DNA of 64,000 nucleotides from NCBI GenBank assembly GCA_023238725.1, contig CM041540.1, positions 7,292,001-7,356,000 on the forward strand. Direction: 5' to 3'. The position numbers were made by a program, and so were the translations under genes. The notes under the pieces are model-generated. The model was not told the origin of the DNA, did no database searches, and worked only from the letters and a program-made list of their open reading frames with translations. This document shows, in pieces, positions 49,101 to 61,876 of this stretch. Positions within the stretch are counted from its first letter, which is position 1; each line of letters opens with the position of its first letter. Origin of the DNA: Scortum barcoo (Eukaryota > Chordata > Actinopteri > Centrarchiformes > Terapontidae).

Positions 49101-52100
49101 TTGTTTTGGGCTGCAGTTAAGTCTCAAAATAAGAATCTCAAGATTCACAACACACAATCTTCAGCTGTTTTGTTGATAATGGTTCATAAAAAGTTATAAA
49201 TATTTAAAACACAGGTAGCTCAATGCCACATAGGAGGCAGCCGTGTTGTCTGTTCATGTGCTCTTAAAAATATAAAAAGCCAAGCCCATCCCATCCGTCC
49301 CATCAATTCCATATAAAGATCTCTTCAGCCTTCCTACGAGTAAATTGTATTTTACCCTTTTGAAACATGGTACAGAAACCAAAAGGAATGTGCTGATTTT
49401 ATTATTTTATTTTCCTCTGGCACACCATGAAACACACATTTCTCAGACTCCACCAATCACAATTCTGAGAGCACTTCACCCCCACAAAGGGGCTGAAAAC
49501 CTGGACAGGAATCCACTGAATTCTTATTGCTCTGTAAATTGTTTTGAAGTGACCTGTTGAGATGTAAAACAGAGGAAAAAAATGTTTAGCTTTGGTTTTC
49601 TCTGCAGGAGAATAGCCATGCTGTGGCAAAGTCTTCTGATGAAACTGCATGAAATGTTCTTAAAAAAGGTTCAGTATTGGCTGTAAAAGAAAACTTTAGA
49701 CAGAAGGTTTGATAATTTTATCACTTTTGACCACAAGTGGATCCTCTAACAAGCCAGATCTGTGGGATAAGATGTATCATATTGGAAACAGTACACTAAG
49801 ACAATGCTCTCCAAAGGAAACTTTAACTGTTTGTATTGAAGCTCCACAGGGAAGCTTTACTGAAAAAATAAAATACTTTTTTTGTCAGAGGACATTTGTG
49901 GTTTCTGTCCGAGACAGTTGGAAGGGTAGATTTACACAGAAAATATCTTAAAGCTGTGGTACTGAGAAAAACCCTGCAACCCCTGCATCCCTCCAGGACC
50001 AGCAGAAAGCAAAAAGGTTTCACTCTGCAGCTACATTGAGACGTAGGACAGAACAAAGATGACAGGTCCTCTGTGTGACTGTAGATTAATGAGAAAATCA
50101 AAGTGAAATTAGGGGGGGATAAGTGACACAGATGAAGACCACATTGTACAGCTCCTCGAAAACAGCTGGGCCATGAATGTAAACAGTATATCAGAACAGA
50201 AACACACCATCAGACTTTGGAGACTAAATAAATGGATCTTCCATTCCTCTTAAAAACTCTGTTTTTTTGCTTTAGTGAATCACAGGAAACATTATGACTT
50301 CATCCCAAAGCTTTATGCCAAAAGGAAGATGGTTTCTGCCAAAAAAGCCAGCACACAGTAAGTGATAATCTGCAACTAATCATGCCCTGTCGTAATGCTC
50401 AGGTGACTGCTTGGCCTCAGCTTTTTCCTAAAACTAAACTATAAGGAGCTGATAATGTTTATTATTTGTGTTCTAAACCATTTTAGAGTAATAAGATTCT
50501 TAGTATGAGTTTTAGTACTGTAAACTCATCAGTAAAGAGATTTGCAGAGAATACCCAAAGCTGGTCACTTCCATTTACTAAAGTTACAGCATACCTTATC
50601 TGGTATCACTTTAAAATAAGACATATTTTATAAACACTATACTGTGTAACTAATTCCTTATTGCACCATGCAAATTATAGATTTATAAAGAGATAATTTA
50701 GACTTACTATTAATAATAAAGCATTAGTTGCAAAGTATGAACCCTTTATAAATGATGGCTTGCTAAAAAGTGGTATAGAAGTTAATTTTTCAAGTATAAT
50801 GTTCCTTTTAACGATACGAAAGGAAATCAATGTGTTTTCATTCATGTTAGAAATTAATTACATCAGGCTTAAAGAGCGATATCATACAAATATGGTGGAA
50901 ATATAGTTTATTCAACTGTGTTTGTTTCCTCACAGTAAATTCAAGAGCAGTTACTGAGTCAAAGGCCACAAAAGAAATCACGATGAAATGAAAAAACGAC
51001 TGAAACAAAATGTGACACTCTAATAACATAACTTCAATCGACCTGGCACTGCTGCTAAGTTGACCTTGTATTGGTAAGAAGTATTTCTCAAACATGGTAA
51101 ACAACAACGTAACAATGAAAGCACCTTAACTGCAAAAGCTGTAGTTTATTATCAAAGAATGGTACCATTGGTCGCATGCAAGTAATGCAAATGTTGTATA
51201 CAAATCAGCAATGCGCATGACAGTGGACAGCTAGGAACTAGATAAAGAAACGATTTGACTCGTGATTTCGAGAGAACATCTTCCCACCATCTCAAGGTTA
51301 AACACAGCAAAGTGATTTCAAGGATTATACCAATGTCTTTTAATCGTGTGTCATTTATTCTTCATTTTAACATAAGTACAGAAGCATACCTACAGTACCT
51401 ACTTAATTTGGCCTTAAAGTTATTACTTTAAGGAGGTAGGAATCTTAGTTGGTATATGTATTTTTTAATTTTATATAATCACCGAGATATCATGTTATTT
51501 GTTTTAAGGCAGTGAGGAAGGCAGACACGACTAAATAACACTAGTATTTTTTTTAAACCACTGTGATTCATTCGAGATGTTGAAAATGTAACTGCTATTT
51601 TACATTTGTTCATCATTTATCACATTAGGCATTATACACTGTAATACGAGTACGCAGTCCTTACTTGCTGGTCCTTTGCACAGCAATGGATTAATTGTTG
51701 TACCCATATTATATTTATACATGCTAAACATTGGAACATACGAGACAGACAACAAAACACTAAAATTGAACTGAGACATCGGAGCCATTATTTACTCCGG
51801 TGTGTCTGTATTCAATATAATCAAATGCAAATCTGGAATGTCTAAAGTGTGTGTTTTACTATGAATTCATTTTTATTCACAGAACTTTTGGTCCTCAACT
51901 TTCAAGATTAAAAAAAAAAAAAAAATCCTCTATTTTTTGCCTTTATGTTTATTTCAGCAATATTAGCCAGCCAAATTTTTGTTTGGTGCTTAGTGTAGGA
52001 ATATGACTACATGTTTAGCATGACATGTTGCAAAAAGATTAGCAAATTTGCTGATAGCTTGTCTTTCCATCTATTAAATCTCAAATTTGCACAGCTCTTG

Positions 52101-52289
52101 ATTTATTTAAAATGTGTAGTAAATCAAACATATCATTAGTACCTCAGATCTGCATACTACTTGTGTGCAAGGGCATGTGAGCACTGAGGAAGGAGGAGTA
52201 TAACATTTAAATTCAAAAGGCCTTGGGCTGAGCTGTGTCATGCTAGTAGATAAGGGATCATGGAAAGGTCATAGATTTGAGGGAAGTCC
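43171..52289. other. Long intergenic region kera-lum, with lum 3' UTR
   Basis: About 9 kb without a recognisable gene. It should contain the kera promoter and, near lum, the lum 3' UTR (several minus-strand AATAAA candidates, for example near 51355 and 51948). Reading frames here are short and lack splice or family signals. Corneal enhancers might lie here, but nothing in the text proves it. Confidence 0.4.
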
Positions 52290-53803
52290 TTATTCAAACA
52301 TGATATCTGAAGCTACACGCAGGCAGTTGGAAGAGTCGGGGGGCATGTCCTGTTGTGTGACGTTGTTGGCGTCCAGACGCAGATGCTTCAGGTGGGAATA
52401 GTTGACGGGTGAAATGTACTTGCAGAAACTTGCCAGGTCAAACTCTGCAAAACAATTAAGAACAGAGAGACAGTTATGGAAACTAGTAGAAAAATAAAAT
52501 ACTCAAAAGTTATTATATACCTTTCTTCCCACTTATACTGTGAGACTAAAGGTACCCAGTGGAGTTTTTGACCACTAGTAGTGCTATTGAGCAATGTTTT
52601 TAGGACATGCGTGTACACTGCATAGTTTCATGCTATTTTGCTGATTGACAGGCAATAATAAACAAAGACGGATGGAAAGACAGTGAACGAGAAAATCACA
52701 AGCAAGCAAATATGGATGTACACAATGCACAATTTTAAATATAAAGTAGGCTTTATAAAAGGGTGTCAATGCTTTCAACACTTAAGTTATCCTAAAAGCA
52801 TACACAAAGTGTGTTTTGGTGGGACATACTAAATGGAAACATAACCAAGTCCAAAGGGCACCTTTAACAATGCTTTTAATAGAGTGTTGTAAAACACCAA
52901 TAAATCAAAGATTGACAGTTGCCACTCACTGTCGATCTCGTTGGCCTGAAGGTAGAATTGCTCTAGCTGCTCGTTGATCTCAGGGATGGACTTCAGTTTG
53001 TTGAAAGACAGATCCAGCTCCACCAGCGACGTTACATTGAACACCCCGGCAGGGATTCCAGAGTCCACCAGCTTGTTATGGGAGATCCTCAGGTACTGCA
53101 GTGCAGGCAGCTTGTTCAGGTATCCTGCGCCGACACTGTCAATGTCGTTGTAGTCAGCATAGAGCATTTCCAGGGAACTGGGGACTCCAGCTGGCAGCTT
53201 CTTCAGCTTATTGTGGCTCACGTCCAGGGACAGCAGCTTCTTTGGCCCTTTGAATGCCCCTGCAATGCCATCAGAGGTGAGCTGATTGTACTGAAGGTTT
53301 ATGGAGGTCAAATTCTCCTTGTCATTCAAGAGTCCAGATGGGAACTTGGACAACTTGTTGTGCATTATCTTCAGCTCATCAAGGGACTTTGAAGGAGGGA
53401 TGATTGGCTCGGTCAGGTTGTTCTGGCTGAAGAATAGCTTCTGCAGGGCTGTGAGTTTGTCGATTGTGCCCTTTGCTATCTTAGCATTGGTAATCTGGTT
53501 GTTGTCAAGTACCAGCCAGAGAAGTGTATCAGTGACATTATCAAACACTCCTGCCTTGATCTCTTCTATCAGGTTGTTCTGGAGGTATAGGTACTTGATC
53601 CCTGTTGGGACTATGGGAACAAACTTGAGCTTGCGGCTGTCACAATACATGGCGGAGGGGAAGTTGATTGGGCACTCGCATTCTTGATTACAGTTGGGCC
53701 CTGACGGTCCCAGCATGGAAGCAGGCTCATAGTCGTAGTCATAATACTGGCACAGGGCCAAGCTGACCAGTATAGCCAACAGGGGTACACGGAGAGGAAA
53801 CAT
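52290..53803 (-). CDS. lum: Lumican, class II SLRP
   Basis: Keratan sulfate proteoglycan that regulates collagen fibril diameter. Two coding exons, 52930-53803 and 52290-52444, with phase-1 junction (EID|K), give 342 residues (human 338). Signal peptide MFPLRVPLLAILVSLALC is followed by QYYDYDYEPASM, the expected tyrosine-sulfation segment, and the class II cap C-x3-C-x-C-x9-C (from CNQECECPINF). Leucine-rich repeats such as LWLVLDNNQI, LLSLDVSHNKL and LVELDLSFNKL follow, then the ear repeat and terminus (HLKHLRLDANNVTQ, CLRVASDIMFE). NVT, NLT and NYS sequons are potential N-glycan/keratan sulfate sites. The same two-exon layout and cap pattern as kera supports their origin by tandem duplication. 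Confidence 0.96.
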
Positions 53804-54863
53804 GGCTTCTGAGGATCCAACAGACAGAAGGGAAGGGGAGGCAGGGAATGAGATGGAAAGGTTAGAGGGGCAACAAAATTTAAACTAATAATATTAAACA
53901 GAAATGAGGCATAAGTGGATTTGTTTAGTTCAAGCATGTGTCATCTTTTATAATACTGGTGGCAAAATAGACTATTTAAAGTCATGTTCAGAGAAGTCAT
54001 TCATCAAGGATTTGTTAATAAAGTAAAAAAATATGGCAGAATAACCATAAAACAGAACTTTTATACTATTATTCTAAAAGATCACCACCCCCACGCACAT
54101 ATACTATATAACCACACCCACTCCCCAGAGCTGTGTAAAGTATTATATAATCGGTCAAGAGTTCATGTCAACCAGTTGGAGACAAGAGACTCCTAAATTC
54201 CTTGATTCAATTATCTGTGCCGAGCCACATCATTAGAGCTGCAGCTTGAAGCAAACTGCATTGCTCCCAGCGCCACTTCATTTATCAACTTCATAAAGTT
54301 CTGCAGTTGGAGCAATAATGCAATGCAGATGTTCCAGGGGTACATAATATATGTACACGCATGCATATCACACCAGTCCTCAACATGTGTTTTACGTTTG
54401 GAACACCAAAAGAAATGTTTGTCCTATAAGTTCATAAGCAGACTAAAATCATGCATACAACGACTTTGAGATTATGACTGTACAAAATCAACCCTGCAGA
54501 CAATGAAAAACCAGATGATTGATTCCAGACCCACAAAAAATGCAGACAGGATCCAAGTGCAATAGTCTAAAACCACCGAAAATCCATGAAACAGTCCTAA
54601 AAGGAACTGTAGATCTATATAAATATGTAAGATCTAGGCTAATACATTGTTGTTGTAGTATTTAGTCAATATGCAAATCATCAAACTTATCAAAAAACTT
54701 ATTTTTTTGTTCCAAGGACTGGTATTCTTCCCTTCTCTGCTGCAGCACTAGCCACTGCCCCAAAGCCTTGCAGTTACAGCTGATAATCCCATCCGGAAAG
54801 CAGATATAAAAGGGAATAATCAAACAGGAAATCACAAATCCATGCCTCCATATGCAAGCTTAC

Positions 54864-55050
54864 CTGTGGTTCTCTCTCTTCGTGCGTGTGGGGTGGAGGG
54901 CCAGTAGGTAAGAACAGTGTGGTGTTCAAAAACTGGAAGTCTCTGGAGAAAAACACAGAGGGAAAGAAGGAGAGAGGGGGAGGAGAGAGAGCGAGAGGTA
55001 GATGGAGAAACAGAGGAAAGGGGGAGGAGGGGAAGCTTCCTCAGCACACT
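54864..55050 (-). other. Probable non-coding first exon of lum
   Basis: The minus strand reads GAACCACAGGTAAGC with the donor at 54862-54863. The matching acceptor before the coding exon is at 53809-53810 (CTCAG). The exon is rich in CT on the minus strand. The upstream limit is approximate; an AT-rich TATA-like stretch lies near 55063-55075. Confidence 0.55.
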
Positions 55051-57184
55051 AGAGTCAGATTGTCATATAAATTGAAAATGTCATCAATATGAATGTCTGG
55101 AGAAGCATCATTCAAAAACTGCTGTTAACTAACCAAGAGCAGGTGCAACAAAGAACAAGAATATTACACCGCACCAAAAAGTTTTTGGAAATGTATGATG
55201 ATGTTAATATTACCATTCACCTTTTACAAACCAACCGCTTCTAGTATTTTCTGGTATTGGTCCTTTAGACAACCACCCTTAAATAATTGCAAGCAAAACC
55301 TTAAGTTGAAGTTGCATGTGCTGTTTTTGTGGAAAGGACACGCTATGTGTGGAAAAATGTGAAAACGAGCTCTGGCAGCCATTTAACCCAGACACTGGTT
55401 ATGAAGAAGAATAAATTCAGCTGTACTACTTGAGCTGTGAATAAGGCTTTGGAAAATCTGACAAAAAAGGTTATGAGACGGCCAGAGAAGACTTGCATAA
55501 CACGTGACGCAAACATTTTGTCTCTGTTTTTTTAATCAAAGGCACTGTAACACTGTAGGTTAACACAGATTCAATTGATCCCATATGTCTTTGCTATCAG
55601 TGACTTCTCATTCTTGTACCCCCACATTTCTCTCTTCCACAAGCCCTGCAATCATCCTCTGTACCATATGCCTCTCTATTCAAATAGAGAGAGAAATGAA
55701 CCAAGGGAGTGTTTCTGCTTATCTGATAGGTGCAGTTGCAAAAGGGTGTCTGGGAGATAAATGGCCAAATGTTTCTCCCATTTGTTGGTTGACGTCCATC
55801 ACACCATAACAGCATGCTGGGAATTGACGCCTGGATTTAATTGGTCGCAGTGCGGTCTGTTACTCTACTCACATACCTTTCTTAGAGACCATCTTGGTCG
55901 CATTTCTCATCTGTGGAAAACTTTCATAACTCACATTCAAACTCAAGATATCCAATTTCCAATATCCTAAGATGTGTAAGAAAGAAGATACATGTGTTCA
56001 TTTAGCAAATTTTCCTTTTTCCTCCTACACTTATCATTCGACTTCCTTTTTAGAATTGCTTTGTCCTGCATCTGCAGCCTTGTTTGGGCCAGTGAATCTC
56101 TTTTTTCATTGACTTTTTAGAGAATAGCACCAACAACCTAAGAGATCCAAAAACACAGTTTTGAGGAGTGTTTCATGCTGTCTTAAATGTCACGTTGTAT
56201 GAGTTCAGTAAAGTGATAACACAGCACTGAAAAATTTGGTGAGTCATTTAATTTTCATGGCCTCCCACGTTTATTTTAACCTCAGCACGCAGATAGAGTA
56301 TAACAAAATGGAAGACGTTATGAGGCACGAAGAGGAGGGTTAACTGTAGGCTTGTGTTGATTGAACCAAATGATGCTGTTGTAAAACTGTGTTTAGCAGT
56401 CTCCTCATACATTTCCAAAATCTGCTGAGTAAAAGGTTAGAAATTATAGGATTGATTTTACAAACTGTGAGCCTGAAAAAAAAAAAAACATCATGCTCCT
56501 TTAATGTAGATGGCTTACTTTTCAAATATGGGTGAAGTGGTTGGGGAACAGTATAAAGACTAAAACAAACAAAACATCTAAGTACACGAAGCATCTCAAA
56601 ACCTCCATAATGAGAAAGCAAGTGGTCCAACAGTCATCTAAATAAATCTCATGCATCTCAAGTGTTTGTTGTGAGAAGGTGAAAAACGTCCTACAGCTGT
56701 TTCTCCTCTCTGTAACTTTTAGTAAGTTTAGTATATTTCATCTTATACTTTTTCTCTGTATTTCTTTCTCTCTTTCTTGAGAATTTTGTTTCTGATTAAT
56801 AGATAAGCGATGACTCCCTCTTTTTACTTCCACATTAGTGTCTCTACTGACATTCAGTGATAGACGACTGTTAGTCACAGTAGATGCCTCAAGGACCATG
56901 TGAGCAAGTCATTAGCATGGTCAGGTCAATAGTTTAGAGGACCTTAAGGGTCATTTTACACGTGTAAACATTCAACAAAGAGACAATGATGTACTGAGTT
57001 TACTTATTTTACTTACTCATATTGACTCATGTATATTATTGAATTCTTCATTTTTAATGATATGGCTCTCTGTCATGTAAAGGGACCGATGGTGCTAATG
57101 ATTTCACTGAGAATCAACACTCCATTCTGCGGCTTTCAGCTCAATAACATTAAAACACTGGCAGCAACTAAAACAGCGCTGAGT
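55051..57184. other. Intergenic upstream of lum
   Basis: AT-rich, no coding exon or named element recognised. dcn would be expected further on in most vertebrates, but none of its LRR sequence is visible here. Confidence 0.45.
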
Positions 57185-58087
57185 AATAAAATCAGAGCCG
57201 GCTGGCCCATTAGGCAATATAGGCAAATGCTAAGGGGGTGCGCTTCCTAGGGGACGTCCACAAAATTGGGAAAAAATTCACCTTCAATATAATTATATTA
57301 TATTAAAACTAGTTATTACTATTAACTCTTAAAATGGAAAAGCTCACATAGATTCAAATGTAAAGCAATGCCCAATTAATATTACTATTTACTATTTAAT
57401 ATTACTATTACTGCTCGCTCTCTGTGGGGGGAGGAGCCAATTTATTGATGTGATGTGACCCCAGATAAGTCTGTAAACATGTCAAAATGACCTAAACTGT
57501 CTGGAGCACAGGGAAGAAAAAAAAGGAAAAGAAGAGGAGGAAAAACGGGAGAAAGAAAGAGGTAAAGTAACGATACAATAATGAAATGAAGCATCAGTTA
57601 TCTTGCACAGTGTACTGTTAAGTTGATAACTTGCTTCTGAGCGATTAGCCTCAACATGCTATGCGAATCAGTAAATAAGCAGTTTTAGGTATTTTATTTA
57701 GTATTTGTATATAATAAATATATGTGTAAATGTAGCTTATTTATAGAGATATTGTGTGCAAACTGTGTGGTTACTTAAATTGTTTGATGTTGACTGTTTT
57801 ATTTAGAATTGATTACTATTATTATTATTATTTATTTATTCACTTATTTACAGGATTTTAATTTTGTGGTAAGAGTATTTATATTGTATTTCAGAGTTTT
57901 TTGTATTTATTTTGTAATTTGTTAAGCGTGTAAATTGGGTCACATGTTATCTTATAAATTAAAGTCATTGGTAAAAACAATGCTCTTCGATTTCTTTTGT
58001 AGGCATCGCATAGATGGAGGGGGCGCTATCGCCATAAAAAATCTCGCCTAGGGCGCCACATTGGGTAGGGCCGGCTCTGAATAAAAC
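57185..58087. mobile_element. Non-autonomous hAT transposon with 8-bp target duplication
   Basis: The element is 57193-58079. It starts CAGAGCCGGC and ends GCCGGCTCTG, a 10-bp perfect terminal inverted repeat of hAT type. It is flanked by AATAAAAT (57185-57192) and AATAAAAC (58080-58087), an 8-bp duplication with one mismatch. The interior is AT-rich except for a short coding relic at 57479-57561. The near-perfect duplication suggests a fairly recent insertion. Confidence 0.85.
57479..57561 (+). pseudogene. Decayed first exon of hAT transposase
   Basis: ATG TCA AAA is followed by an in-frame TGA (57488-57490), then PKLSGAQGRKKRK and a Lys/Arg/Gly-rich run ending at a GTAAAG donor-like site. 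Basic N-termini of this kind are typical of full-length hAT transposases carried by elements with these ends. No later exon (zinc finger or catalytic core) remains. Confidence 0.6.
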
Positions 58088-58394
58088 CATAAGAAGGCAA
58101 TCTCAGGCCACAAGCTGGACTTTATTTTGCTGTGTCCCATTTCCAGTGTCTGCACCCAAAACTAATGGTGTGTTTGAACGGCAAGCACAAACAGTGGATT
58201 TCATGTCTTCTGTTATTAACAACTTGCAGTGGATTTAGTCTAGCTTTGGAAATACTGTGTACTTTACTATTTGACACAAACACCTGGTGATGAAACAGTC
58301 ATGTAATAGTTTCTATGATATGATTACACAGTGGACTGTGGGATACCGAGGGCTGAAAAAGATGCGGAAAAAATTCGGAAAAAAGCTGCCCAGT
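58088..58394. other. Spacer between hAT element and LINE
   Basis: Ordinary AT-rich sequence with nothing recognised. Confidence 0.5.
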
Positions 58395-58408
58395 GCAAAA
58401 CATCTTCT

Positions 58409-59990
58409 TCATCCGCTTGGTCCGGGACCGGGTCGCGGAGGCAGCAGTCTGAGCAGAGATGCCCAGACTTCCCTCACCCCAGACACTTCCTCCAGCTCTT
58501 CCGGGGGGACCCCGAGGCGTTCCCAGGCCAGCCGAGAGACATAGTTTCTCCAGCGTGTCCTGGGTCTTCCCCGAGGCCTCCTCCCGGTGGGACATGCCTG
58601 GAACACCTCCCTAGGGAGGCGTCCAGGGGGCATCCGAAACAGATGCCCAAGCCACCTCAGCTGACTCCTCTCGATGCGAAGGAGCAGCGGCTTCTACTCC
58701 GAGCTCCTCCCGAGTGACCGAGCTTCTCACCCTATCTCTAAGGGAGCGCCCAGCCCCACCTAGCCACCCTGCGGAGGAAACTCATTTCGGCCGCTTGTAT
58801 CCGCTTGATCTTGTCCTTTCGGTCATTACCCAAAGTTCATGACCATAGGTGAGGTGGGAGCAACGTAGATTGACCGGTAAATCGAGAGCTTCGCCTTTCG
58901 ACTCAGCTCCTTCTTCACCACGACGGCGGTCCGGTACACCGACCGACCGCCACCGCATAACTGCGGACGCTGCACCAATCCGCCTGTCAATCTCACGCTC
59001 GATCTTTCCCTCACTCGTGAACAAGACCCCGAGATACTTGAACTCCTCCACTTGAGGCAGGACCTCTCCACCCACCTGGAGAGGGCATGCCACCCTTTTC
59101 CGGTCGAGAATCATGGCCTCAGGATTTGGAGGTGCTGATTCTCATCCCAGCCGCTTCACACTCGGCTGCAAACCGCTCCAGTACATGCTGAAGGTCCTGG
59201 CCTGATGAAGCCATCAGGACAACATCATCTGCGCAAAAAGCAGAGATGAAATCCTGTGGTTCCCAAACCGGACTCCCTCCGGCCCCTGGCTACGCCTAGA
59301 AATCCTGTCCATAAAGATTATGAACAGGACCGGTGACAAAGGGCAACCCTGCCGGAGTCCAACATGCACTGGGAACAGGTCTGACTTACTGCCGGCAATG
59401 CGAGACCAAGCTCCTGCTCCGGTCGTACAGAGACCGAACAGCCCTTAGCAAAGGCTCCCGGACCCCATACTCGCATGGAGCACTCCCACACAGAATACCA
59501 CGAGGGACACGGTCGAATGAATGCCTTCTCCAGATCCACAAAGCACATGTGGACTGGTTGGGCAAACTCCCATAAACCCTCAAGCACCCTGTGGAGGGTA
59601 TAGAGCTGGTCCAGTGTTCCACGACCAGGAGACGAAAACCGCATTGTTCCTCCTGAATCCGAGGGTCGACTATCGGCCGAATTCTCCTCTCCAGTACCCT
59701 GGCGTAGACCTTCCCGGGGAGGCTGAGAAGTGTGATCCCCCTGTAGTTGGAACACACTCTCCGGTCCCCCTTTTTAAAAAGAGGGACCACCACCCCAGTT
59801 TGCCACACCAGAGGCACTGTCCCCAACCTCCATGCAATGTTGCAAAGGCGTGTCAGCCAAGACAGCCCCACAACATCCAGAGATTTGAGGTACTCAGGGC
59901 GGATCTCATCCACCCCCGGCGCCTTGCCACTGCAGGAGCTTACAAACTACCTCAGTGACTTCGGCTTGGGTGATGGACGAGTCCACCTCA
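58409..59990 (-). pseudogene. LINE reverse transcriptase remnants
   Basis: Fragments in several frames: DEIRPEYLKSLDVVGLSWLT, PLFKKGDRRVCSNYRGITLL, RIQEEQCGFR, DQLYTLHRVLEG, HMCFVDLEKAF, LRQG, an FADD-type active-site region near 59225-59245 interrupted by a one-base shift, EEFKYLGVLFTSEG, then the C-terminal tail. These are reverse transcriptase blocks in correct order. The FADD shift alone would abolish activity. Confidence 0.88.
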
Positions 59991-60357
59991 GAGACCCCAG
60001 CCTCCGCTTCCTCATTGGAAGGCAAGTCGGTGGGATTGAGGAGATCCTCGAAGTATTTCTTCCACCGTCCGACAATGTCCCCAGTCGAGGTCAACAGCTC
60101 CCCACCTGCACTGTAAACAGTGTTGGCAGAGTACTGCTTCCCCCTTCTGAGGCGCCGGACGGTTTGCCAGAATCTCTTCGAGGCCGACCGATAGTCCTCC
60201 TCCATGGCCTCACCGAACTCCTCCCAGACCCGAGTTTTTGCCTCCAGGACCATCCGGGCTGCGGCTTGCTTGGCCTGCCGGTACCTGTCAACTGCGTCAG
60301 GAGTCCCACAGGCCAACATGGTCCGATAGGACTCCTTCTTCAGCCTGACGGCATCCC

Positions 60358-61350
60358 TTACTTCCGGTGTCCACCACCGGGTTCGAGGGGTTGCCGCCAC
60401 GACAGGCACCAGAGACCTTGCGTCCACAACTTCGAACCGCCAGCGTCGACAATGGAGGCAGAGAACATGGTCCACTCGGACTCAATGTCCCCAGCCCCAG
60501 CCTCCCTCGGAATCTGTGAGAAGCTCTTCCGGAGGTGGGAGTTGAAGACCTCCCTGACAGAGGGCTCGGCCAGACGTTCCCAACAGACCCTCACAATACG
60601 TTTGGGTCTGCCAGGTCTGTCCAACTTCCTCCTCTGCCAGCGGATCCAACTCACCACCAGGTGGTGATCGGTTGACAACTCAGCCCCTCTCTTTACCCGA
60701 GTGTCCAAGACATACGGCCGGAGATCAGATGAAACGACAACAAAGTCGATCATCGACCTCCGGCCTAGGGTGTCCTGGTGCCACGTGCACTGATGGACAC
60801 CCTTATGCTTTACCGAACATGGTGTTCGTTATGGACAAACTGTGACTAGCACAGAAGTCCAATAACAGAACACCGCTCGGGTTCAGATCGGGGAGGCCGT
60901 TCCTCCCGATCACGCCCCTCCAGGTATCACTGTTGTTGCCCACGTGAGCGTTGAAGTCCCCCAGTAGAACAATGGAGTCCCCAGTCGGAGCACTATCAAG
61001 TACCCCTCCCAGGGACTCCAAGAAGGCCGGGTACTCTGTACTGCTGTTCGGCCCGTGTAGGCACAAACAACAGCAAGAGACCTATCCCCAACCCGAAGGC
61101 GCAGGGAAGCGACCCTCTCGTTCACCGGAGTGAACTCCAACACATGGCGGCTGAGCTGGGGAGCTATAAGCAAGCCCACACCAGCTCGCCGCCGCTCACC
61201 CTGGGCAGAGCCCAAGCTGTCATGCGTGGAGGCGAGCCCGACTATCTCTAGCCGGTACCTCTCAACCTCCCGCACGAGCTCAGGCTCCTTCCCCCCCAGC
61301 GAGGTGACATTCCATGTCCCTATTGCCAGAGTTTTGGTCCAGGGATTGGG
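60358..61350 (-). pseudogene. LINE AP-endonuclease remnants
   Basis: Fragments in order: GTWNVTSLGGKEPELVREVE, then a gap where about 15-20 residues are missing, GERRRAGVGLLIAPQLSRHV, a frameshift near 61045, IVLLGDFNAHVGNNSD and GLPDLNPSGVLLLDF in another frame, then IDFVVVSSDLRP and GAELSTDHHLVVSW in a third. GDFNAHVG and STDHHLV are conserved apurinic-endonuclease motifs of LINE proteins. Confidence 0.88.
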
Positions 61351-61835
61351 TCGCCGAAATCGGCCTTGGCCCCATGCCACGACTGCTACCCAAACCACAT
61401 TGCACCGGCCCCTCATGGACCTTCCTGCTGGGTGGTGAGTGAGCCTACTGGAAGGCGGGCCCACGTCGCCATTTCGGGCTGAGCCCGGCCGGGTCCCGTG
61501 GGCAAAGACCCGGCCACCAGGCGCTCGCCTGCGAGCCCCAACCCCAGGCCTGGCTCCAGGGTGGGGCCCAGTGCTTGGTAACGCCAATCCGGGCGGCACG
61601 ACGTGTAACGGTCCTTGATGTTCTTCTGTTCATGATGGGCTTGTGAGCATGAACCGCTCTTAGTCTCAGTCTGGCCCGTCACCTAGGACCTGTTTGCCAT
61701 GGGAGACCCTACCAGGGGCGTAATGCCCCCGACAACATAGCTCCTAGGATCATTCGGGCACACAAACCCCTCCACCACAGTGTAAGGTGGCGGTTCAAGG
61801 AGGGGCAATGCAAAACAGATTAAGTTAAATGTTTG

Positions 61836-61876
61836 TGACACCATGTATAGTCTTATTATAGCAATACATGGTGTCA
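61836..61876. repeat. Perfect 13-bp inverted repeat with 15-base loop
   Basis: TGACACCATGTAT (61836-61848) and ATACATGGTGTCA (61864-61876) are exact reverse complements. The site lies just outside the 5' end of the LINE. It could be a small palindrome, the end of a small element, or chance. Confidence 0.85.

Larger units (their letters stand above)
58395..61813 (-). mobile_element. LINE (non-LTR retrotransposon), damaged, about 3.4 kb
   Basis: Read on the minus strand, the element runs from a 5' region encoding TVVEGFVCPNDPRSY, through an AP-endonuclease, to a reverse transcriptase and a C-terminal tail (RWRNYVSRLAWERLGVPP). It ends just before AAGCGGATGAAGAAGATG-type text. GC content is much higher than the surroundings. 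Coding is spread over all three frames, with at least five frameshifts and one internal deletion near 61215, so it cannot make a full protein. No poly(A) or obvious target duplication was found. I recognise the family as widespread in teleosts but do not assign a clade name. Confidence 0.9.

Noticed and set aside
43171..52289. Looked for decorin or another SLRP exon in the long kera-lum gap.
   Set aside because: No Cys-cap or LxxLxLxxN pattern was found in any frame examined.
59747..60667. Plus-strand frame of 306 residues over the LINE.
   Set aside because: The minus strand carries the recognisable endonuclease and reverse transcriptase motifs; the plus frame is an antisense shadow in GC-rich DNA.
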